A program made the position numbers and the translations under genes. Shown here piece by piece: positions 24,770-32,302 of a DNA stretch of 32,302 nucleotides. The number at the start of each line of letters is the position of its first letter. The first letter of the stretch is position 1. The stretch covers positions 1 through 32,302 of the forward strand of contig JANQQT010000083.1 in the NCBI GenBank assembly GCA_028284925.1, read 5' to 3'. This DNA is from Phycisphaeraceae bacterium. GTDB lineage: Bacteria; Planctomycetota; Phycisphaerae; Phycisphaerales; Zrk34. The notes beneath the pieces are model-generated. The model saw only the letters and a program-made list of their open reading frames with translations, was not told where the DNA came from and searched no databases.

Positions 24770-26236
24770 TCACCACTCGAAATGATGTTGCACGCGTGCA
24801 ACATTCTCAATCACCAGTGGCTCGCCTTGGACATCTTCAATACGAACTTGATCCTCATCGGCAGAACGTACAATTCGTATCGGTCCCTTCACGGTCTGTA
24901 CGAATGTCAGTGTCACGCGCGGCATCTGAATGATCGTATCAGAGTGAATTTCCTTAAGAACGGTCACTACACCCGACGTCTCGGATTCAAATTCCTCTTC
25001 CAAGGCATCAAACTGCTCAGTGGCGCGACGCTTCTTGTCTTCCAGTCGGTCAATCGTAATCTTTACATATTCGATTTCTTCCGACGCTGTACGATCATTT
25101 TTTTCTTGAATGCGTGCAAGAAGGTCCAGTTTACGTTGCTGCAGTTCAGTCAGACGCTCGTCCACCATCACCAGCGCTTGATAGATCTTCGTCAATGTTT
25201 CAGAGACATCCGGGACATAACCCACGCGCAGATACGTCTTCACGCCCGCGGTACTGCCAAGCGTACCCGCGCGGAGCTCCGCGCAAATCGTGTTATTGCC
25301 GCCTATCAGCGTTCCGCTGGAAATGTCCAGCCCGCCGAAGATGGTCAGCTCCGTATTGATCATCTCACGTCGAACGTATGCGTTACCGCCGATGTCACCG
25401 GAAAAGCCATTGCAGCGACGAGCATAAAGATGTTCACCGATTTCCAACGTCCCCGTGTCCTTCCCCGCCATTCCGCCATCTGCAAAGAGAGAATCGTGAC
25501 AGATGATTTGCGCGCCTTCAATCAAACCGTGCACTTCAATACTGCCCGTCGCTTCAACCGTAAAATTGTCAAGCACATCACGACCGATCGTTACTGAACC
25601 GTCAAAATGAATATTTCCGGTCGAGAAATTCACATCGTTCTTGACTTCCAGAATAGGCTTGATCTGAAGCTTCTTGCCGTCATAGTCAATCAGCCCGCCG
25701 ATGGTTGTGTGAATATCATCCCCTGGACCGACATACAGCGATTCTTCATCGACCTGTACACTGCATCTTTTGCCTTCCTTTGGCGCGATGGAGTCGCCAA
25801 AAACATCCACACCCGGCGTTCCGGGCTGAGGCGGTTCGATGAAGGCGATGCACGTCTCAGGCTCAACCGTCGTAAACGCTGATTGCTCATACCAGTTGAT
25901 CCTGCCGTTTTCAGTCTTAACCGGTGCAGGTCGATTATCAGGATCAAATTCCGGAATCCAGCGCAGATACCCATCCACGCCTGGTATTGGAGGCGTCCCT
26001 TCAACCACCATCTCACGGAGGTTCCTGGGACTCGTCGCCCACAACGCCGCGATCTCACTGATTCTTCGCAACGTGCCTTCTTCAAAGACCAGGTTGTAGT
26101 CATGCAGCAACTCTGACAACGCCTTGGACGTAACTGTTTCCGGTGGAGCGTCCTCTCCAATTTGAAGGACCGCGCGCAGGCGATCTTCGCTGATCACCAG
26201 AATTGGGGCGCTGGATGTACGTTTGGTTTCAGGCAT
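24770..26236 (-). CDS. FapA/DUF342 domain protein
   Basis: A 488-residue protein of the FapA (flagellar assembly protein A, DUF342) family. The start is the ATG at 26236, after GGGA; a longer reading from 26272 has no ribosome site. Family marks are GTPGVDVFGDSI, KEGKRCSVQVDEE, STGNIHFDGSVTIGRDV, TVEATGSIEVHGLIEGAQI and repeated Gly-rich turns that form a right-handed beta-helix in the middle. A coiled coil follows from about 350 to 435. A beta segment ends the protein (GPIRIVRSADEDQVRIE). In other bacteria DUF342 proteins are linked to flagellar or envelope functions and are soluble or membrane-associated. No flagellar or pilus gene is in this window, so its role here is open. Transcription is divergent from the isomerase gene. 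Confidence 0.85.
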   Translation of the reverse strand: MPETKRTSSAPILVISEDRLRAVLQIGEDAPPETVTSKALSELLHDYNLVFEEGTLRRISEIAALWATSPRNLREMVVEGTPPIPGVDGYLRWIPEFDPDNRPAPVKTENGRINWYEQSAFTTVEPETCIAFIEPPQPGTPGVDVFGDSIAPKEGKRCSVQVDEESLYVGPGDDIHTTIGGLIDYDGKKLQIKPILEVKNDVNFSTGNIHFDGSVTIGRDVLDNFTVEATGSIEVHGLIEGAQIICHDSLFADGGMAGKDTGTLEIGEHLYARRCNGFSGDIGGNAYVRREMINTELTIFGGLDISSGTLIGGNNTICAELRAGTLGSTAGVKTYLRVGYVPDVSETLTKIYQALVMVDERLTELQQRKLDLLARIQEKNDRTASEEIEYVKITIDRLEDKKRRATEQFDALEEEFESETSGVVTVLKEIHSDTIIQMPRVTLTFVQTVKGPIRIVRSADEDQVRIEDVQGEPLVIENVARVQHHFEW

Positions 26237-26359
26237 TGCGTCTTTTCCCGTCCCGGAAATGCTAATAGGCATAAGTTCAAATATGCTTGATCAATATCGG
26301 TTAAAATTCCGCGTGACCTTATTTACCCCAACTGCCTTATTGGACTCTGTATACAACTT

Positions 26360-26388
26360 TTGACACAAGCCCCCTTACACGCCAAAAT
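26360..26388 (+). promoter_or_regulatory. Likely sigma-70-type promoter of the isomerase gene
   Basis: Consensus TTGACA (26360-26365), a 17-nt spacer, and CAAAAT (26383-26388, four of six). Predicted start near 26395, leaving a leader of about 44 nt with GGAGG before the ATG at 26439. Confidence 0.5.
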
Positions 26389-26438
26389 ACCCCTCCCGAT
26401 TTTCTATTTCACAACCAACCCTTTTGGAGGTACCGGAT

Positions 26439-27476
26439 ATGTCACGACCCGTCACTTTGTTTACCGGACAGTGGGCCGACATGCCTTTTGAAACCATCTG
26501 TGCCAAGGCCGCCGAGTTCGGTTACGACGGCATCGAACTTGCCTGCTGGGGAGACCATTTCGACGTCGATCAGGCCGCTTCAAGCAAGTCCTACGTCAAT
26601 AACCGATGGGAAATTCTCAAAGACCACGGCCTTACCGCTTACGCCGTCTCGGCTCACCTTGTTGGGCAGGCCGTCTGCGACAACATCGATGAACGTCACA
26701 AACTAATCCTCCCCGAAGATGTCTGGGGCGATGGTGACCCCGAAGGGGTCCGAAAACGTGCCGCCAAAAAACTCATTACCACCGGCAAGGCCTGCCGCAA
26801 GTTCATCGATGCCCATCCCGACAAGAAAGGCAAGAAAGATCCATTCCCTGCTGTCGTCAACGGTTTCACCGGTTCCTCTATCTGGCATTCCATCTACGCC
26901 TTCCCCCCGACAGACCAGAATTACTGGCAAAAGGGTTTCAATGATTTCGCCAAACGATTCACGCCCATCCTCAACGCCTTTGACAAAGCCAATGTCAATT
27001 TCGCCCTCGAAGTCCACCCCACTGAAATCGCCTTCGACATCGCCTCCGCCCAACGCGCCATCGATGCCGTCAAGGGACACAAGCGTTTCGGTTTCAACTA
27101 CGATCCCTCCCACCTCGGCTATCAGGGGGTCGACTACGTCAAATTCATCTACAACTTCGGCAAGCGCATTTACCACGTCCACATGAAGGACGTCCAGTGG
27201 GGTAAGGGTAACGGCGATGTCGGTGTCTTTGGCGGCCACACCACCTTCGCCGATCCCCGACGCTTCTGGGATTTCCGCTCACTCGGACATGGCGATGTCG
27301 ATTTTGACCAGATCATCTGCGCCCTCAACGATGTCAGCTATTCTGGCCCGCTCAGCGTCGAATGGGAAGACAGCCGCATGGATCGCGAACACGGCGCCGC
27401 CGAAGCATGTCAGTTCGTCCGCGACGTCGATTTCAAACCCTCCGGCCTCGCCTTCGACGCCCAGTTCGATAACTGA
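26439..27476 (+). CDS. Sugar phosphate isomerase/epimerase, xylose-isomerase-like
   Basis: A 345-residue TIM-barrel protein of the AP-endonuclease-2/xylose-isomerase-like superfamily. GGAGG lies eight bases before the ATG at 26439. Likely metal ligands are Glu191 (FALEVHP), Asp222 (NYDPSHL), His248 in IYHVHMKD (245-251) and Glu308 (VEWED). [11 protein letters not shown] at 28-38 is the first barrel strand. These proteins isomerise or epimerise sugars and cyclitols, and in Planctomycetota commonly accompany Gfo/Idh/MocA oxidoreductases in carbohydrate breakdown. It is cytoplasmic with no signal. The substrate cannot be assigned. Codons end strongly in C, in line with the regional skew. It is convergent with carB, with a strong terminator between. 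Confidence 0.88.
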   Translation: MSRPVTLFTGQWADMPFETICAKAAEFGYDGIELACWGDHFDVDQAASSKSYVNNRWEILKDHGLTAYAVSAHLVGQAVCDNIDERHKLILPEDVWGDGDPEGVRKRAAKKLITTGKACRKFIDAHPDKKGKKDPFPAVVNGFTGSSIWHSIYAFPPTDQNYWQKGFNDFAKRFTPILNAFDKANVNFALEVHPTEIAFDIASAQRAIDAVKGHKRFGFNYDPSHLGYQGVDYVKFIYNFGKRIYHVHMKDVQWGKGNGDVGVFGGHTTFADPRRFWDFRSLGHGDVDFDQIICALNDVSYSGPLSVEWEDSRMDREHGAAEACQFVRDVDFKPSGLAFDAQFDN

Positions 27477-27503
27477 GTCAAACCACACAACCAGCGGAAC
27501 AAC

Positions 27504-27538
27504 AAAAAGCCATCGTCATTTCATGACGATGGCTTTTT
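27504..27538. terminator. Strong bidirectional intrinsic terminator
   Basis: AAAAAGCCATCGTCA (27504-27518) pairs perfectly over 15 bp with TGACGATGGCTTTTT (27524-27538), ending in T5 on either strand. It lies between the convergent isomerase and carB genes. Confidence 0.93.
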
Positions 27539-27601
27539 CATTCTCAAATTGATGTAAGCCTTACACCACAGGCGTGCAGGAAGTTCCCGCCATGACTCCA
27601 G

Positions 27602-30600
27602 TCAGTTATCCCGTGGAAAATAATCCTGGATCGCCTTCACACCCCACCTCCCGTCCCGCAATGCCCCGATCGCCTGCACCACCGCACGCGCCCCCGTAAT
27701 CGTTGTGATCAACGGGACATTGTGTACGATCGCTGCCGCACGCCACTTACCCTCATTCGAATGAGATCCCGTATAGAGCGGTGTATTCAGCAGTAAATCC
27801 AATTCCTTGTTCCGAATCTTCTCCAGCAGATAGGGAGCCTTCCCATCCTCATCCTTGGAAACCAATTCCGCATCAATCTCCAGTTCTTGCTTCAAGAGTT
27901 CACGCGTCCCGCTTGTCGCATGAATCTCGATCCCATAGGAATCCAGCGCCTTGGCGATTCGGTGAATAAAAGGCTTGTCAAGATCATTCACACTCACCAG
28001 CGCGCGCCCGCTCGTCGGCAGGTCATTCCCGCTCGCAAGCTGCGCCTTCGCAAACGCCAAACCAAAACTCTTGTCAATCCCCATCACCTCACCCGTCGAT
28101 CGCATCTCCGGCCCGAGTATCACATCCACCCCTGGGAATTTACTGAATGGCAACACAACTTCCTTCACCGAAATGTGACTCGGCCATGGCGCATCCTCCA
28201 AACCCAGTTCACCCATCAGTTCATCCAACGATTGGCCCAGCATCACTTTCGTCGCCATCCTCGCCCATGAAACACCCGTCGCTTTCGATACAAACGGAAC
28301 GGTCCGTGACGCACGAGGATTGACCTCGATCACGTATATCCGATCATCCTTCACCGCAAACTGCACATTCATCAGCCCGCAGACGTTCAACTCCTTCGCC
28401 ATCAGGCGCGTCTGTTCCTTCAACTCGTCAATGATCGCCGGCGAAAGTGAGTAGGGGGGTAACGCACACGCGCTGTCCCCCGAATGGATCCCCGCCTCTT
28501 CAATATGCTCCATCACACCACACACCACGCATCGCCCGCCCCCTTCACTCGGATTCGGTGCCCCAAAATCCGAAAGACAGTCAACATCCACCTCCGTAGC
28601 ATGTTTCAGGAACTGATCGATTAGGATCGGGTCACCCTTCTCACCCGCCGTCCGATCCGTCGCCGCAAGCGCATGCCGCATATACCGATCCAGATCCTCC
28701 TCAATATTGCAAATCTCCATCGCCCGCCCGCCCAGCACATAGCTCGGCCTAACCAGCACCGGATACCCGATCTCCGCCGCAATCGCCTTCGCGCCCTCCA
28801 GATCATAAGCAATCCCGTTCGTCGGTTGCCTCAGACCGATCTTACGGATCATCTGCCCAAACTCATCCCGATCCTCCGCCTGATCAATCGACGCCACACT
28901 CGTCCCGATGATCGGCACGCCCGCCTTCTCCAACCCATGCGCCAGGTTCAATGGCGTCTGACCCCCAAACTGAACAATCACACCACTAAGATATCCCTCC
29001 TCACTCAACGGCGCCCCGTTCAGCCGCTCACAGATATTCAGCGCATCCTCCAACGTCAGCGGCTCAAAAAACAACAAATCGGAAGTGTCATAATCTGTCG
29101 ATACCGTCTCAGGATTCGAATTCACCATCACCGATTCAAACCCAAGCTCATCCGAGGCAAACGCCGCCTGCACACAGCAGTAATCAAATTCGATCCCCTG
29201 ACCAATGCGGTTCGGCCCGCCACCAAGAATCACCACCTTCTTCTTATCTGTCACCCGTACCTCGTCATCAATTCTCTTCTCCACACTACCATCATCCCCC
29301 ACTACCTCCACAGGCGACTCATACGTCGAATAGTAATAAGGCGTCTCCGCCTCAAATTCCGCCGCACAAGTATCCACCAATTTATAAACCGGCTCCACAC
29401 CCAACGTCTGCCGGCGCTTACGCACCGCCAGAATCGTGTCCGTCGAAATACCCCCAAGGTAAAGATTCGCCAGTTGCGGATCAGAATACCCCAACCGCTT
29501 CGCTTCCGTCATCACCTCCGCCGGCACATCCTCCAGCTTTTCATACCCCGTCAAGACATCCTCAAACTGAACCAATTGCTCCACCTGATCCAGAAACCAC
29601 GGATCAACCTTCGTCTTCTCGTGCACTTCCTCCACACTCATTCCCATCTTCATCGCATACCGAATGTAATACATTCGCCCCTGCGAAGGGACCTTGAGTT
29701 TCCGCTCCAGCTTCCCTGCCTCAATAGGCCATTCGATATCCAGCCCCTTCCGCTCTTCCTCACTCAACGCTGCCGCCCGCCTCGCATTCAGCCACTTATC
29801 ATTCCGATCAAGCCCAAGCCCGAACCGCTTGACCTCCATCGAGCGAATTCCCTTCTGCAAACTCTCCTTAAAAGTCCGCCCGATGCTCATCCCCTCACCC
29901 ACGCTCTTCATCTGCGTCGTCAGTGTCTCATCTGCTTCCGGAAACTTCTCAAACGTCCATCGCGGTATCTTCGTCACCACATAATCAATCGTCGGCTCAA
30001 AGCACGCCACCGTCTTCCCGGTAATATCGTTCGGCAACTCATCAAGCGTATAACCCACCGCCAGCTTCGCCGCGATCTTCGCAATCGGAAAACCCGTCGC
30101 CTTTGACGCCAGTGCCGATGACCGAGACACACGCGGATTCATCTCAATTACCACCATCTCCCCGTTCGCCGGGTTCACTCCAAACTGGATGTTCGATCCG
30201 CCCGTTTCCACGCCCACCGCCCGGATGATTGCAATCGCCGCATCCCGCATCTGCTGGTATTCCTTGTCCGAAAGCGTCTGAGCCGGCGCCACCGTCACCG
30301 AATCACCCGTATGCACACCCATCGCATCAAAGTTTTCAATCGAACACACGATCACCACATTGTCCGCCTTGTCCCGCATCACCTCCAGCTCATATTCCTT
30401 CCACCCCAATACCGATTGATCAATCAACACCTGGTCAATCATCGAGGCATCTAACCCACGCGTCACAATCTCTTCAAATTCCTCCATCGTGTATGCAACC
30501 CCACCGCCCGTCCCCCCAAGCGTAAACGCCGGTCGGACGATCGCCGGCAACCCACACACCTTCAAAAACTCCCGTGCCTCCTCAAGCGTACTCACCGTCT

Positions 30601-31054
30601 CCGCCAGGGGTTGTTTCAACCCCAATCCCTCCACAATGTCCCGAAATTCCTTCCGATCCTCCGCCCGAAATATCGTCCGCCGATTCGCCCCGATCATCTC
30701 AATCCCATGCTCTTCCAGAATCCCCAAATCCGCCGAATTACACGCACAGTTCAACCCCGTCTGCCCCCCCAGCGTCGGTAACAAAGCATCGATCGGATGT
30801 CCCTCCGCCTTCTCACGCTCAATAATCTTCCGCACCGCCTCCGGCGTGATCGGTTCAATATACGTTCGGTCCGCAAACTGCGGGTCCGTCATGATCGTCG
30901 CCGGATTGCTGTTCACCAGTACCACGCGATAACCTTCCTCGCGCAACGCCTTACAAGCCTGCGTCCCTGAATAGTCAAATTCACACCCCTGTCCGATGAC
31001 GATGGGCCCCGAGCCGATGATCAAAATCGTCCGTATATCTTCTCTTTTTGGCAT
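27602..31054 (-). CDS. carB: Carbamoyl-phosphate synthase large subunit
   Basis: A 1150-residue enzyme that makes carbamoyl phosphate from glutamine-derived ammonia, bicarbonate and two ATP, for arginine and pyrimidine synthesis. The two homologous halves are clear: the first begins [21 protein letters not shown] and has [12 protein letters not shown] and [18 protein letters not shown]; the second has [30 protein letters not shown] and [18 protein letters not shown]. An oligomerisation segment lies between, and a C-terminal MGS-like allosteric domain (about 1005-1150) ends the protein. The ATG at 31054 gives the family's usual start MPK; an in-frame GTG lies six bases upstream. It is longer than the usual ~1070 because of small insertions, one in the inter-half linker (after TYESPVEVV) and one near [15 protein letters not shown]. 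carA is not in the window. Confidence 0.96.
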   Translation of the reverse strand: MPKREDIRTILIIGSGPIVIGQGCEFDYSGTQACKALREEGYRVVLVNSNPATIMTDPQFADRTYIEPITPEAVRKIIEREKAEGHPIDALLPTLGGQTGLNCACNSADLGILEEHGIEMIGANRRTIFRAEDRKEFRDIVEGLGLKQPLAETVSTLEEAREFLKVCGLPAIVRPAFTLGGTGGGVAYTMEEFEEIVTRGLDASMIDQVLIDQSVLGWKEYELEVMRDKADNVVIVCSIENFDAMGVHTGDSVTVAPAQTLSDKEYQQMRDAAIAIIRAVGVETGGSNIQFGVNPANGEMVVIEMNPRVSRSSALASKATGFPIAKIAAKLAVGYTLDELPNDITGKTVACFEPTIDYVVTKIPRWTFEKFPEADETLTTQMKSVGEGMSIGRTFKESLQKGIRSMEVKRFGLGLDRNDKWLNARRAAALSEEERKGLDIEWPIEAGKLERKLKVPSQGRMYYIRYAMKMGMSVEEVHEKTKVDPWFLDQVEQLVQFEDVLTGYEKLEDVPAEVMTEAKRLGYSDPQLANLYLGGISTDTILAVRKRRQTLGVEPVYKLVDTCAAEFEAETPYYYSTYESPVEVVGDDGSVEKRIDDEVRVTDKKKVVILGGGPNRIGQGIEFDYCCVQAAFASDELGFESVMVNSNPETVSTDYDTSDLLFFEPLTLEDALNICERLNGAPLSEEGYLSGVIVQFGGQTPLNLAHGLEKAGVPIIGTSVASIDQAEDRDEFGQMIRKIGLRQPTNGIAYDLEGAKAIAAEIGYPVLVRPSYVLGGRAMEICNIEEDLDRYMRHALAATDRTAGEKGDPILIDQFLKHATEVDVDCLSDFGAPNPSEGGGRCVVCGVMEHIEEAGIHSGDSACALPPYSLSPAIIDELKEQTRLMAKELNVCGLMNVQFAVKDDRIYVIEVNPRASRTVPFVSKATGVSWARMATKVMLGQSLDELMGELGLEDAPWPSHISVKEVVLPFSKFPGVDVILGPEMRSTGEVMGIDKSFGLAFAKAQLASGNDLPTSGRALVSVNDLDKPFIHRIAKALDSYGIEIHATSGTRELLKQELEIDAELVSKDEDGKAPYLLEKIRNKELDLLLNTPLYTGSHSNEGKWRAAAIVHNVPLITTITGARAVVQAIGALRDGRWGVKAIQDYFPRDN

Positions 31055-31135
31055 GTCCACACATGTTCTGGCCGCCTGGGCCGGTTAGCGTCCGCCAACA
31101 ATAGGCTCCACCTCCAACAAATTCCGCCCACATTA

Positions 31136-31153
31136 ACCACTTACACCACTTAC
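31136..31153. repeat. Tandem 9-bp direct repeat in a divergent promoter region
   Basis: ACCACTTAC occurs twice back to back (31136-31144, 31145-31153), between the divergent carB and sulfatase starts. It could be a pair of activator or repressor sites; nothing else supports this. Confidence 0.35.
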
Positions 31154-31220
31154 CGCAAATCCACTGTCCAATTATGCTTCTCCCACAACGAATACCTCCG
31201 GCCAACCCGCATCTCGCAGG

Positions 31221-31226
31221 TATAAT
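31221..31226 (+). promoter_or_regulatory. Consensus -10 box for the right-hand sulfatase
   Basis: TATAAT matches all six consensus bases and lies 37 nt before the ATG at 31263. No good -35 is found 16-18 nt upstream, so an activator may be needed if it is real. Confidence 0.35.
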
Positions 31227-31262
31227 CACGACTAATACTGCCCTACTAATAAGGACCTCCAC

Positions 31263-32302
31263 ATGCGTTTATCCACTCTCACCTTCTTTTGCGCATTCAT
31301 CCTTCTGACCCTTTTCTCATCTATTCCCAACACATCCTTCGCCGCTCACGCCAAACCCAACATCATCCTCATCATGGCCGACGACCTCGGCTACGCCGAA
31401 CTCGGTTGCTACGGCCAAACCAAAATCAAAACCCCCAACATCGACCAACTCGCCAGACAAGGCATCCGCTTCACCCAGTTCTACTCCGGCTCGCCCGTCT
31501 GCGCCCCCTCACGCTGCGTTCTCCTCACCGGTAAACACACCGGCCACGCCTACATCCGCAACAACTCCGAACTCGGCGGATGGGAACGCGGCGCACGCGA
31601 AGGTCAACACCCCCTCCCCAAAGGCACAACCACACTCGGCACACTCCTCCAAAAACAAGGCTATGCCACCGCCGCCATCGGAAAATGGGGACTCGGTGGA
31701 CCCAACACCACCGGCGAACCCAATGACCAGGGCTTTGACCTTTTCTATGGCTACCTCTGCCAGCGCATCGCCCACAACTACTACCCCACACACCTCTGGA
31801 AAAACAAATCCAAACACATCCTCCGCAACAAATGGTTCAAAGCCCACCAACGCCTCAAAATCGCCCCCAAAGACCCATCCGCCTACGACCAATACAAAGG
31901 CAAGGACTTCGCCCCCGATTTCATGATCAAAGAAGCCCTCAACTTCATCCGGCAAAACCACAAACGCCCCTTCTTCCTTTACTACGCCACCCCCGTTCCC
32001 CACGTCGCCCTCCAGGTTCCCGATGATTCCGTCAAACCCTACCTCGGCAAATGGCCTGAAACCCCGTACCTCGGCCAGAAAGCATACCTCCCCCACCCCA
32101 CCCCCCGCGCCGCATACGCCGCCATGGTCACACGCATGGACCACCACATCGGCCAAATGATGAAACTCGTCGACAAACTCAAACTGACCGATAACACCAT
32201 CTTCCTCTTCACCAGCGACAACGGCCCAACCTTCAACGGTGGCTCCGATTCCAAATTCTTCAACTCCGCACACCCCTTCCGAGGCCTCAAAGTCTCTGCC
32301 TT
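31263..32302 (+). CDS. Sulfatase, N-terminal part (continues past the window)
   Basis: The ATG at 31263 follows AAGGA by seven bases; the frame stays open to the window end (346 codons). The signal peptide has a hydrophobic stretch at about 5-20 and a likely cleavage near SFAAHA. Metal ligands are in IMADDLG (Asp40, Asp41), and the formylglycine motif is CAPSR with Cys80 and LLTGKHTGH after it. GKWGLGG and FTSDNGP near the end are further sulfatase marks. It is an arylsulfatase of the S1 type, likely periplasmic, acting on sulfated polysaccharide. Nearly all codons end in C. It is divergent from carB. The C-terminal domain is outside the window. Confidence 0.92.
   Translation, partial: MRLSTLTFFCAFILLTLFSSIPNTSFAAHAKPNIILIMADDLGYAELGCYGQTKIKTPNIDQLARQGIRFTQFYSGSPVCAPSRCVLLTGKHTGHAYIRNNSELGGWERGAREGQHPLPKGTTTLGTLLQKQGYATAAIGKWGLGGPNTTGEPNDQGFDLFYGYLCQRIAHNYYPTHLWKNKSKHILRNKWFKAHQRLKIAPKDPSAYDQYKGKDFAPDFMIKEALNFIRQNHKRPFFLYYATPVPHVALQVPDDSVKPYLGKWPETPYLGQKAYLPHPTPRAAYAAMVTRMDHHIGQMMKLVDKLKLTDNTIFLFTSDNGPTFNGGSDSKFFNSAHPFRGLKVSA

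Noticed and set aside
28673-30106. 477-codon open frame on the plus strand opposite carB
   Set aside because: It is fully antisense to a strongly conserved gene, its product is rich in Arg, His, Pro and Leu with no domain, and skewed third positions explain the lack of stops.
31509-32273. 254-codon open frame on the minus strand opposite the right-hand sulfatase
   Set aside because: It is the shadow of a C-biased coding sequence; the product is mostly Gly, Val, Glu and Phe repeats with no recognisable fold.

Overview
The window looks like chromosomal DNA of a Planctomycetota bacterium. A Phycisphaerae-like or other marine lineage is my guess and is not proven. The reasons are three N-type sulfatases (two cut by the window edges), a Tat-exported Gfo/Idh/MocA oxidoreductase, a xylose-isomerase-like sugar epimerase, and a giant FG-GAP/ASPIC-UnbV protein next to a multihaem cytochrome. 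Housekeeping genes (rho, nadB, hisA, carB) are scattered singly among accessory genes. No rRNA, tRNA, CRISPR array, insertion sequence or phage gene was seen.

Layout. 0-6.4 kb: sulfatase tail, Gfo/Idh/MocA oxidoreductase, compact rho, yraN-type nuclease, a Gly/Lys-rich membrane protein and a complete sulfatase. 6.6-11.2 kb: a parvulin-like lipoprotein, a secreted protein built of 12-residue repeats, an unknown 140-residue protein, a DUF4184-like membrane protein, a GNAT acetyltransferase and a YfcE-like phosphoesterase. 11.3-20.9 kb: an amidase, then a tight pair. The first of the pair is a cytochrome with a putative b-type membrane domain, five CxxCH motifs and a TPR tail. The second is a 1707-residue membrane-anchored protein with two FG-GAP + ASPIC/UnbV modules. 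21.3-24.6 kb: hisA, nadB and tatD on the minus strand, with nadB and tatD overlapping by 4 nt. 24.8-32.3 kb: a FapA/DUF342 protein, a sugar isomerase, carB and the start of another sulfatase. Strong bidirectional hairpin terminators lie between three of the convergent gene pairs.

How the genes work together. The pair at 12.9-20.9 kb is the best candidate for an undescribed system. Four membrane histidines and five c-type haem motifs could carry electrons from the quinone pool to the outer face of the membrane, with TPR segments in both proteins to hold them together. The substrate is unknown. The sulfatases, oxidoreductase and epimerase fit breakdown of sulfated polysaccharides. nadB, hisA and carB belong to NAD, histidine and arginine/pyrimidine synthesis.

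At a larger scale the plus strand is G-rich on the left and C-rich on the right whichever strand the genes lie on. The change falls roughly between 8 and 17 kb. This is what a replication terminus (or an inversion boundary) would look like. Functions come from reading motifs by eye; no database search was run.
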